A stretch of DNA of 9,416 nt from NCBI GenBank assembly GCA_937969125.1, contig CALBVA010000005.1, positions 1-9,416 of the forward strand. The letters run 5' to 3'. Source of the DNA: an uncultured Verrucomicrobiales bacterium. Lineage in GTDB: Bacteria; Verrucomicrobiota; Verrucomicrobiia; Verrucomicrobiales; Akkermansiaceae. Under the pieces are notes generated by a model. It worked only from the letters and a program-made list of their open reading frames with translations, was not told where the DNA came from and searched no databases. Below are positions 1-6,234 of the stretch, piece by piece; the first letter of the stretch is position 1; each line of letters opens with the position of its first letter. The position numbers were made by a program, and so were the translations under genes.

Positions 1-98
1 CCCGCTTCCAAATGAGCGGAAAATTATAAAGGTCATTTACCACACAAATGTTAGAAGCCTTCTCGTTCCAATCATAGGACGAAGACTTTCTAATAATC
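1..98 (+). other. Upstream region of the ABC transporter genes
   Basis: 98 bp before the ABC ATPase start, AT-richer than the genes. It contains TATAAA at 25-30, which could serve as a -10 element, but the bases where a -35 should lie do not resemble TTGACA. There is no Shine-Dalgarno before the ATG at 99. CCGCT (2-6) and AGCGG (15-19) can form a weak 5-bp stem. The region is cut by the window edge. Confidence 0.3.
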
Positions 99-1070
99 AT
101 GAGTGAATATGTTGTCGATCTCTCCGGGATCCGAAAAACCTACCGAGGTGGGGTGGAAGCGCTGAAGGGCGTCGACCTCCAGGTCCCTCGCGGCTGCATC
201 TATGGCCTTTTGGGGCCGAATGGTGCGGGTAAAAGTACAATGGTGAAAATTCTTACCACCCTGATCCGGGCGACCGGCGGGAGCGGGACGATGTTGGGGG
301 AGCCGATTGGCAGCCGCGATGTCCTCCGCAAAGTCGGACTTCTCCCGGAGCATGCTCAGTTTCCTCCGTATCTTAGTGGGCGGCAGGTCATCGAATACTC
401 TGCCGGCCTCCAGAATGTCCCGTCCAATCTCACCCGCCAACGGACGGACGATCTTCTGGAGAAGGTTAAGATGAGCGGTGATCAAAAGCGCAAGATCAAG
501 ACCTATTCCAAGGGCATGAAACAGCGCATCGGCATCGCGCAGGCTCTCGTCAATGATCCCGAGATCATCTTCCTCGACGAGCCGACTGATGGCGTCGATC
601 CTGCCGGTCGCCGTGATTTCCGGGAGCTCGTCCGCGAACTGCGCGAGGAAGGCCGCACCATTTTTATCAATACCCACATCCTCTCCGAGCTCGAGCCGAT
701 CGTCGACCGCGTCGCGATCGTTTCGCACGGATCGATTGTCGCAGAGGGTCTCCTTGAAGAACTCCGCACAAAGAAATCCGGCTACTCGGTTTCCTTCGAT
801 GGCACTCTCCCCGAGGCGACTGTTTCCAATTTCACCTCATCCGGCTTCGATTACCGGGAAGGAGTCATTGAGGTTCCCTCGACGAAAGCCGTCGAGGTGC
901 AGCCGGTCATCGATCAACTCCGCCGCGATGGCGCTATTATCACCCAGGTCGGACTACAGAGTCAGTCGCTGGAAGATCTCTTTATCGGGCTCACCGATGG
1001 CGGAGTCGGCTCCACGCCGCCACCCATGCCCGGTGCGCCCGTGCAAACCCCACCACCTCTCCCTGCATGA
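99..1070 (+). CDS. ABC transporter ATP-binding protein (CcmA/NatA-like exporter ATPase)
   Basis: Cytoplasmic ATPase subunit that would power the permease encoded next to it. Seen in the 323-residue product: Walker A GPNGAGKST at residues 39-47, a family signature in the variant form YSKGMKQR at 136-143, Walker B IIFLDEP at 156-162, the D-loop just after it (GVDPAG), and the switch His193 in NTHILSE. The YSKGM signature and GPNGAGKST loop are typical of ATPases paired with ABC-2 type exporters. Residues after about 225 form a small C-terminal domain ending in a proline-rich tail (about 306-323, two PPP runs), which is not part of the core fold. The ATG at 99 has no clear Shine-Dalgarno, but the product begins where the family normally does. 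The stop overlaps the permease start as ATGA, so the two are probably translationally coupled. The substrate cannot be told from sequence. Confidence 0.95.
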   Translation: MSEYVVDLSGIRKTYRGGVEALKGVDLQVPRGCIYGLLGPNGAGKSTMVKILTTLIRATGGSGTMLGEPIGSRDVLRKVGLLPEHAQFPPYLSGRQVIEYSAGLQNVPSNLTRQRTDDLLEKVKMSGDQKRKIKTYSKGMKQRIGIAQALVNDPEIIFLDEPTDGVDPAGRRDFRELVRELREEGRTIFINTHILSELEPIVDRVAIVSHGSIVAEGLLEELRTKKSGYSVSFDGTLPEATVSNFTSSGFDYREGVIEVPSTKAVEVQPVIDQLRRDGAIITQVGLQSQSLEDLFIGLTDGGVGSTPPPMPGAPVQTPPPLPA

Positions 1071-2140
1071 AACCGTTTCTTACCCTTCTGTTAGAGTCCT
1101 TCCGCGGGCTAAAATCTCAGCTCATTTTCTGGATTACTCTCGGGCTGACCGTCTTATTCGCCCTCATCTTTCTCTCGCTGGGATTCGACGAAAAGGGAGC
1201 TTCCGTTTTTTTTGGAGCGACTCGTTTCGGCGATGACGAATTGGTCAAGGACAGCATCGGCGCCCGGCTGATGTATACCATGGTCTTTGACTACGTCGTT
1301 GCTGGAATTTGGCTCAGCTGGATTGCCATCATTTTAGCTCTGATTTCCTGTGCGCCTATCTTCCCGAATACTATGACGGAAGGTGGCGCGGCTATGGTCA
1401 TGACGAAGGGGGTCTCTCGCTTCCAGGTCTTCCTCGCCAAGCTGACCGGCAGCCTCTTCTTCGCGGCGATCCAGGTGATCGTCTTTGTGGTTATCGTCAT
1501 GATTGCATTCAAGTGGCGGCTCGGCTCTTGGAGCTTCAGTTTGCTCTGGTATATTCCGGCGGTCCTCCTTGTTTTTACCGGACTTTATTCCTTCCTAGTC
1601 CTCGTTGCAGTGAAGACTCGCTCGGTCCTCACGGCGATTCTTCTGACGATGCTTCTCTGGGCAATCTCAGCCGGTCTTGGCTCGGCGGAGAAGTTCTTCA
1701 GCATGCAGCTCGCGATCTCGGACATGACCTCTCAGACTGAGTCTGCCAGACTCGATGGGGTGGATCCGCCGACTACCGCCGAGGAGATGGCCGAGCGGGA
1801 ATCGGATAATGAAGAGTGGAAGAAGTCGCGGGAAGACAGCCGGACCGAAGCTGAAAAGTGGCATCGGATTGTTAGCATGATCCACATGCCGCTTCCAAAA
1901 AATGGCCCCGTGATGGCAAGCGCCAGCGAGAAGCTTCTCGCCGAACAGGCTGGTGATGTGCTGGAGAAATCCGGACTTGAGATCCCTGAAAGTAGCAAGG
2001 ATGAGGTCGAAGAGGTCCGTAGAGAGATGAAGAATCTCTTCAATCGCAACTCCTCATTTTATTCCATCTGGAGTTCTCTCATCTTTGCGCTCGTGATGTT
2101 CGCGCTCGCGGCTTGGTTATTTTGTCGTCGCGATTACTGA
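1067..2140 (+). CDS. ABC transporter permease, ABC-2 type, with large soluble loop
   Basis: Inner-membrane partner of the preceding ATPase. The 357-residue product shows six hydrophobic segments, roughly 19-40, 76-98, 124-147, 158-182, 185-204 and 334-353, the usual ABC-2 count. The segment TEGGAAMVMTKGVSRFQVFLAK (split here as TEGGAAMVMTKG then VSRFQVFLAK, about 104-125) sits between TM2 and TM3, where related permeases carry a coupling motif. A charged region of about 130 residues (205-333), rich in Glu, Lys and Arg and possibly partly coiled-coil, lies between TM5 and TM6 and is larger than in most simple ABC-2 permeases. The start lies inside the ATPase stop (ATGA). The 3' end overlaps the convergent queG by 7 bp, leaving no room for a separate terminator. 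Export of a lipid, peptide or drug is possible; the substrate is unknown. Confidence 0.88.
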   Translation: MKPFLTLLLESFRGLKSQLIFWITLGLTVLFALIFLSLGFDEKGASVFFGATRFGDDELVKDSIGARLMYTMVFDYVVAGIWLSWIAIILALISCAPIFPNTMTEGGAAMVMTKGVSRFQVFLAKLTGSLFFAAIQVIVFVVIVMIAFKWRLGSWSFSLLWYIPAVLLVFTGLYSFLVLVAVKTRSVLTAILLTMLLWAISAGLGSAEKFFSMQLAISDMTSQTESARLDGVDPPTTAEEMAERESDNEEWKKSREDSRTEAEKWHRIVSMIHMPLPKNGPVMASASEKLLAEQAGDVLEKSGLEIPESSKDEVEEVRREMKNLFNRNSSFYSIWSSLIFALVMFALAAWLFCRRDY

Positions 2141-3174
2141 TTTTGCTCATTCTCCGCTCGCTGGCCGATCTCATCGATGGCCCAGCGGGCGTGTTCCGCC
2201 ACCAGTTCCTCTTCGGTTTCTGCGGTTTTTTGCAGGAGCGGGAGGTCCTTGGCCGTTCCGGTATTTCCGAGTGCGACGCAGACGTTTCGCAGGAAACGTT
2301 CGCGCTTGATTCGCTTAATAGGGGACTTCGCGAAAACGCGGCGAAAGTCGTCCGTCGACATCGTCAAAAAATCCTGGAGCCGATATTGGAAAATTTCGGG
2401 TCGCGCGTGGAATCTCGCCTCGCGTGAGACTTGGGCGAAGCGGTTCCATGGACAAGCCTCCAGACAGTCGTCGCAGCCATAGATTCGGTCGCCAATTGCG
2501 CGGCGAAACTCCAGTGGGATCGCGCCGTGGTGCTCGATTGTCAGGTAGGAAATGCAGCGACGAGCTTCCATTTTTCGCGGTCCGGTGATGGCGTCAGTAG
2601 GGCAGGCCGTGATGCAGGCGGTGCACTTCCCACAGTGGTCTGGTGACGGTTCGTCCGGCTCCAGCTCCAGGGTGGTCAGCAGCTCGCAGAGGAAAAACCA
2701 GGTTCCCAATTTCCGATGGATCTGCACCGTCGATTTGCCATTCCAGCCGAGCCCGCTCGCACTCGCGAAGTCGCGCTCCAGCACAGGACCGGTGTCCACG
2801 TAGTAGCGTTGAAGGCCGCCCATTTCCTGCATTGCGAGATCCAGGTCTTTCAGCTTTTCCTCGATGAGATCGTGGTAATCGTCATTCCAGGAATATTTGG
2901 CGATACGGTAATCATTGCTCAACTCCTCCTTTGTGGGCAGGTAGTTCATCGCTAGGGAAACTACGGAGCGGCAGCCCTCCAGAACTTCACGGGGATCACA
3001 ACGGCGGTCGATATTTCGCTCTAGCCAGCCCATGTCGCCGGCGTGGCCTGCCTTTACCCATTCGAGGTAGTCATCGGCATGCGGAGCGCGGGTGGCTACC
3101 GAGATGCGGCAGTCATCGAAGCCCAGCTGCCGGGCTACGAACTTGATGTTCGCCTTCAGCGTAGCCGCCTTCAT
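2134..3174 (-). CDS. queG: Epoxyqueuosine reductase QueG
   Basis: Catalyses the last step of queuosine synthesis, reducing epoxyqueuosine to queuosine at wobble position 34 of tRNAs with GUN anticodons, using cobalamin and two 4Fe-4S clusters in the cytoplasm. Numbered from the ATG at 3174 (346 residues): the conserved YVDTGPVLER block with Asp127, GWNGKS at about 143-148, a ferredoxin motif Cys181-x2-Cys184-x2-Cys187-x3-Cys191 (CPTDAI), Cys207 before ISYLTIE, and the second cluster set Cys234-x2-Cys237-x3-Cys241 in GCDDCLEACPWN. The C-terminus (about 295-340) looks like the family's HEAT-like repeat. Length fits the family. The ATG at 3174 is preferred over a GTG at 3183 because it overlaps the aroK stop as ATGA, a usual coupling arrangement. 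It is probably co-transcribed with aroK. No other queuosine gene is in the window. Confidence 0.95.
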   Translation of the reverse strand: MKAATLKANIKFVARQLGFDDCRISVATRAPHADDYLEWVKAGHAGDMGWLERNIDRRCDPREVLEGCRSVVSLAMNYLPTKEELSNDYRIAKYSWNDDYHDLIEEKLKDLDLAMQEMGGLQRYYVDTGPVLERDFASASGLGWNGKSTVQIHRKLGTWFFLCELLTTLELEPDEPSPDHCGKCTACITACPTDAITGPRKMEARRCISYLTIEHHGAIPLEFRRAIGDRIYGCDDCLEACPWNRFAQVSREARFHARPEIFQYRLQDFLTMSTDDFRRVFAKSPIKRIKRERFLRNVCVALGNTGTAKDLPLLQKTAETEEELVAEHARWAIDEIGQRAENEQNQ

Positions 3175-3698
3175 CCGCAACACGAAAAGTGATACTGCGC
3201 CGATTCCACGATGCCTGTCGTCACCTCATTGAAGTTCAGGGTATCGGTCTCGATCGTGAGATGAGCCGTCTCCTGATACCACGGCGTGCGTTGATCAAGG
3301 AGTTCCCGGATGGTCTTGCGTGGGTCGTCATTGTTCAGCAGCGGTCGATTTGAGTTCCGCGAAGTCCGACGATAAATTTCCTCCGCATCTGCCGTCAGCC
3401 AGACCACGTAGCCTAGATTTTTCAAGAGATCGCGGTTCTCCGGCTGCCCGACAATCCCTCCGCCGGTGGAGATAATGTAGCCGGTGTGCTTGTGCAGTGA
3501 GGCCAGCAAAGCGGTCTCCAGATCTCGGAAAGCTGCCTCGCCCCGTGTCGCGAAGATCTCAGGGATGGAACAGCCCTCCTGCTGCTCGATGGCCTCGTCC
3601 GTGTCCATCACCGGGTAGCCGAGAACCTGGGAAAGGTTCCGTCCGATGGTGGATTTACCCGTTCCCATGAAGCCGATCAGTATGATGTTCCGCTGCAT
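3171..3698 (-). CDS. aroK: Shikimate kinase
   Basis: Phosphorylates shikimate at the 3-hydroxyl with ATP, the fifth step of the chorismate pathway to aromatic amino acids; cytoplasmic. The 175-residue product has the usual length and residues: Walker A GFMGTGKST (9-17), the shikimate-binding MDTDEAIE with Asp32 and Asp34, Arg58 in FRDLE, the GGG at 79-81, the lid arginine Arg118 in NRPLL, and Arg137 in the QRTPWY motif. Together these separate it from other P-loop kinases such as gluconate kinase. The ATG at 3698 has no good Shine-Dalgarno. It is the first gene of a two-gene minus-strand unit: its TGA overlaps the queG ATG. It diverges from sua5 across about 80 bp. Confidence 0.96.
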   Translation of the reverse strand: MQRNIILIGFMGTGKSTIGRNLSQVLGYPVMDTDEAIEQQEGCSIPEIFATRGEAAFRDLETALLASLHKHTGYIISTGGGIVGQPENRDLLKNLGYVVWLTADAEEIYRRTSRNSNRPLLNNDDPRKTIRELLDQRTPWYQETAHLTIETDTLNFNEVTTGIVESAQYHFSCCG

Positions 3699-3733
3699 GA
3701 CTTGTTGATTTTCGTGTGTGTGGGCAAAAGACT

Positions 3734-3759
3734 AGCTTCTGAAATCGATTCATGAAGCT
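3734..3759. promoter_or_regulatory. Imperfect 26-bp palindrome in the aroK/sua5 divergent intergenic region (possible operator)
   Basis: The sequence reads AGCTTC, three bases, AATCGATT, three bases, GAAGCT. The outer 6-bp arms and the inner 8-bp palindrome share one centre (between 3746 and 3747), so 20 of 26 positions are symmetric. It lies about 36 bp upstream of the aroK start and 21 bp upstream of the sua5 start, a fair place for a regulator acting on either or both promoters. No convincing -10/-35 pair was found beside it and no regulator gene is nearby. Chance symmetry in a short AT-richer spacer is possible. Confidence 0.3.
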
Positions 3760-3779
3760 GTATTTGCTAAAGATCCGTC

Positions 3780-4826
3780 GTGGATACGAAAACAGTCGTC
3801 GCAGACTTTGAAGATTGGCGGGAAGTGGTTACGGAAGCCGTGGCCCTCCTCGAGGACGGACAAGTGGTGGCATTACCTACCGAGACCGTCTATGGGCTCG
3901 CCGCAGATGCTTTTAACGCCGAGGCCGTGGCCCGCGTTTTTGAGGTCAAGGAGCGCCCTTCCTTTGATCCGCTCATCGTCCATATCGGACATAAGCGGGA
4001 CCTCGACATTATCGCGGATGTGCCGGAGGAGTTGGAGGACATTGTCGATGAACTTGTGGAGGCTTACTGGCCGGGGCCGCTCACTCTGGTTCTTCCAAAG
4101 AAGTCCGATGTGCCCGATATTGTCACGAGCGGGATGGACACGGTTGCGGTTCGCCTGAGTGCTCATGAGGTGATGCGCGCGGTCGCAAGAGAGATCCCTA
4201 TCGCCGCGCCCAGCGCGAATCGCTTTGGTCGTATCAGTCCCACTTCTGCGCAGGCGGTCGAGGAGGAATTAGGAGGCAAGATTCCCCTCATCGTCGATGG
4301 CGGGGCCTGCCGGGACGGAGTGGAGAGCACCATCATCTCCCCGGAAATGACCGAGAAGGGGCCGGTCCTTCGCATGCTCCGTCCGGGACCGATTGCCCGC
4401 GAGGATCTCCGCAAGATCGCCAAGGTTATTAAGCCAAAGAAAACGAAGGCCGATCATGAGGGTAGCGGAGGCCAGCCGAAGGTCGAAGCTCCCGGCCAGA
4501 CCGAGAGCCATTACGCCCCGGCCACCAAAATGATTCTCGTTGAACAGCCCTCCGACTTCGTCCCCGAGGAAGGCGTGAAATACGGCCTTCTCAGTTACCG
4601 GGGGGAGGGCAATTCCTCTCTCGTCGAGGCTACGGAGTGGGATACTATTGAGATCATGAGTCCTGGAAAAGGGAAGCTGGCCGAGGGCGCGGTGCGGCTC
4701 TTTTACTGTCTCCGTAAGCTGGATGCGGCAGGCGTGGATGTTATTGTTTGCGAATCGGTTAGCGAGACCGGCATCGGAGTCGCGATGATGGACCGACTCC
4801 GTCGTGCTGCGGCAGCCTCGAAGTGA
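3780..4826 (+). CDS. sua5: L-threonylcarbamoyladenylate synthase, two-domain Sua5/YwlC type
   Basis: Makes threonylcarbamoyl-AMP from threonine, bicarbonate and ATP, the precursor used by the TsaD complex to make t6A37 in tRNAs reading ANN codons; cytoplasmic. The 348-residue product has a YrdC-type domain at about 15-206: PTETVYGLAADAF (33-45), the KERPSFDPL block (57-65), WPGPLTLVL (97-105), AVRLSAHE (123-130), and APSANRFGRISPT (143-155). It continues through the linker APGQTESHYAP (237-247) into the C-terminal Sua5 domain (about 249-345), which the shorter TsaC form lacks. The start is a GTG at 3780; an in-frame TAA at 3768 rules out a longer product, and starting later would cut into the domain. 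No clear Shine-Dalgarno is visible. It is the first of three closely spaced plus-strand genes. Confidence 0.94.
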   Translation: MDTKTVVADFEDWREVVTEAVALLEDGQVVALPTETVYGLAADAFNAEAVARVFEVKERPSFDPLIVHIGHKRDLDIIADVPEELEDIVDELVEAYWPGPLTLVLPKKSDVPDIVTSGMDTVAVRLSAHEVMRAVAREIPIAAPSANRFGRISPTSAQAVEEELGGKIPLIVDGGACRDGVESTIISPEMTEKGPVLRMLRPGPIAREDLRKIAKVIKPKKTKADHEGSGGQPKVEAPGQTESHYAPATKMILVEQPSDFVPEEGVKYGLLSYRGEGNSSLVEATEWDTIEIMSPGKGKLAEGAVRLFYCLRKLDAAGVDVIVCESVSETGIGVAMMDRLRRAAAASK

Positions 4827-4836
4827 AGGACCTGAA

Positions 4837-5550
4837 ATGACCCGCCATCTCGCCATCTTTCTCGTCCTTCTCACCGGTAGTCCGGCTGATGAAAAACCGA
4901 CGACTCCTTCTTCCAATGAGGACCTCATCGTCCCAAAGAAGCCGGAGGCGGCAGCCCCGGTGACGAAGACGGGCAAGGTCAGGGTCAGCCTGGCGGATGG
5001 CTTCGACTTTCCGGTGGGAAAACCAGACGCCAAGAATTACTACAAGGCTCGGGGGCTGCGGCTCACCAGACCGGTGCACTTCGGGGAGGACTGGAATGGC
5101 ACCGGCGGCGGTGATTCCGATCTCAACGATCCCATCTATGCCATTGCCGATGGCGTGGTGACCTTCGCTGCGGATGTCAAGGTCGGCTGGGGGCGGGTCA
5201 TGCTCATCCGACACGCCTACCGAGATCCCAAAACCGGGCAGGTGAAATTCGTCGATTCACAATACGGTCATCTCCGTAAGCTCATGGTCTCGAAGGGAGA
5301 CGTGGTGAAGCGGGGCCAACAGATCGGGACGATGGGGAATAATCGTGGAATGTATGCCGCACATCTCCATTTCGAGATCCGCCATAACCTCAAGATCGGA
5401 ATGTGGCGACAGAGCGTGAAGAAGACGCTCAAGAATTGGGCGGATCCCACCAAGTTCATCCGTCAACACCGGAAGCTGAAAAAGGAATGGCGACCCGTCG
5501 TCATGCCCACCGGGACCTACAAAGTTTACCGAGGCCACCATGGCCTCTAA
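4837..5550 (+). CDS. Secreted M23-family (LytM-like) metallopeptidase
   Basis: Probable zinc endopeptidase acting on peptidoglycan cross-links or peptide stems outside the cytoplasmic membrane. The 237-residue product has a short Sec-type leader (hydrophobic core about 5-13, possible cleavage after SPA at 15-17), a Pro/Lys-rich spacer to about 47, then a LytM domain. All expected residues are present: the zinc ligands His81 and Asp85 (HFGED), catalytic His145 (YGH), and HLH with His176 and zinc ligand His178. The biotinyl-lipoyl-like stretch VSKGDVVKRGQQIGTMGN before the last motif is typical. The ATG at 4837 is chosen over a GTG at 4804 because GAAGGA lies at 4825-4830, six bases ahead, and the leader starts there. 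It begins 10 bp after the sua5 stop. Substrate and cleavage specificity are unknown. Confidence 0.9.
   Translation: MTRHLAIFLVLLTGSPADEKPTTPSSNEDLIVPKKPEAAAPVTKTGKVRVSLADGFDFPVGKPDAKNYYKARGLRLTRPVHFGEDWNGTGGGDSDLNDPIYAIADGVVTFAADVKVGWGRVMLIRHAYRDPKTGQVKFVDSQYGHLRKLMVSKGDVVKRGQQIGTMGNNRGMYAAHLHFEIRHNLKIGMWRQSVKKTLKNWADPTKFIRQHRKLKKEWRPVVMPTGTYKVYRGHHGL
5531..5547 (+). repeat. Perfect 7-bp inverted repeat at the end of the M23 peptidase gene
   Basis: GAGGCCA (5531-5537), a 3-base loop CCA, and TGGCCTC (5541-5547) form a perfect GC-rich hairpin directly before the TAA stop at 5548. It encodes the last residues of the peptidase. No run of T follows, so it is not a classical Rho-independent terminator. 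It might mark a processing or mRNA stability point between the peptidase and nuclease cistrons, or be chance in GC-rich coding DNA. Confidence 0.4.
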
Positions 5551-5562
5551 CAGAATCTAACA

Positions 5563-6228
5563 ATGAGCAAAAAGACCCTCCGCAATATTATCAGCGTCGT
5601 CATCGTGATCGCTGCTGTCGTCGTGAAATTCTACACCGGAGGCGGGGATGATTCCTCAAAACCCCGGGGGAAGGAGATGCAGAGTACAGCAGCGGAAGAT
5701 CTCAAAAAGCCCAGCGATAAAAAGCAGGGAGGTTACGCGGTGCTGGAAAATTGCACCTACATCGCTGATAAATACAACGACGGAGACAGTTTTAAGGTTA
5801 AAACAGCCGATGGGCGTGTGGTGGAAATTCGTATGTATTTCGTCGATACCGCTGAGAGCCGGGACAAGCCCTACGCTGACCATCGGGAACGGGTCGAGAA
5901 GCAGGGAGACTACTTCGGAAATCTGGATTACAAGACCGCGCTAAAATTGGGAAAGAAGGCCAAGGAGTTCGCCATGAAGTCACTGAAGGGGAAAAAATTT
6001 ACGGTCTATACCAAGTGGGAGGAAGTTTACACCAGCGGGCGATATTACGCCTTCGTGAAGCTCAATGGTACATGGTGGCATGAAACGCTCGTTAAGAAAG
6101 GCCTCGCCCGGATTCACACCAAGGGCTCTGACCTTCCAAATGGAACCCGCTGGAAGGAGCGCAAAAAACAGCTCCGCAATCTCGAAGAGAAAGCGAAGCG
6201 TGCCGATGCCGGAGGCTGGGGGATGTGA
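5563..6228 (+). CDS. Membrane-anchored thermonuclease (staphylococcal nuclease family)
   Basis: Probable calcium-dependent phosphodiesterase on DNA or RNA, held at the outer face of the cytoplasmic membrane. The 221-residue product has one N-terminal hydrophobic segment (about 8-22) preceded by KK and R, with no good signal peptidase site, so a signal anchor is likely. A Lys/Ser-rich spacer leads to the nuclease domain at about 58-215. Matched to staphylococcal nuclease, all active-site positions are present: Asp73 and Asp75 (DGDSF), Arg90, Asp95 and Glu98 (IRMYFVDTAES), and Arg160 (SGRYYAFV). The stretch between the Glu and the last Arg is about 18 residues longer than in the staphylococcal enzyme (62 against 44). 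It starts 12 bp after the M23 gene, probably in the same operon, and ends 6 bp from the convergent minus-strand gene. Confidence 0.9.
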   Translation: MSKKTLRNIISVVIVIAAVVVKFYTGGGDDSSKPRGKEMQSTAAEDLKKPSDKKQGGYAVLENCTYIADKYNDGDSFKVKTADGRVVEIRMYFVDTAESRDKPYADHRERVEKQGDYFGNLDYKTALKLGKKAKEFAMKSLKGKKFTVYTKWEEVYTSGRYYAFVKLNGTWWHETLVKKGLARIHTKGSDLPNGTRWKERKKQLRNLEEKAKRADAGGWGM

Positions 6229-6234
6229 GTCGTC

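Noticed and set aside
2..19. CCGCT/AGCGG inverted repeat at the left edge as a terminator.
   Set aside because: The stem is only 5 bp with an 8-base loop and is followed on the plus strand by A-rich rather than T-rich sequence.
90..728. A 212-codon minus-strand open frame opposite the ABC ATPase.
   Set aside because: The plus strand encodes a full ABC ATPase with all motifs; the antisense frame is a GC-driven shadow.
3752..3811. A 19-codon open frame (MKLYLLKIRRGYENSRRRL) overlapping the sua5 start in another frame.
   Set aside because: It is short, lacks a Shine-Dalgarno and overlaps the palindrome and the sua5 start; a leader peptide cannot be excluded but nothing supports it.
4804..4836. 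A GTG start at 4804 for the M23 gene.
   Set aside because: It overlaps the sua5 3' end and adds 11 residues ahead of a signal peptide; the ATG at 4837 has GAAGGA at good spacing.
4269..5214. Minus-strand open frames of 254 and 151 codons spanning the sua5/M23 junction.
   Set aside because: They run antisense to two well-supported genes and show no family motifs.
3171..6228. A defence or phage-like cassette combining the nuclease, M23 peptidase and HtrA genes.
   Set aside because: No sensor, toxin, phage structural or recombinase gene is present; neighbours are housekeeping genes, and each enzyme has an ordinary envelope or extracellular role.
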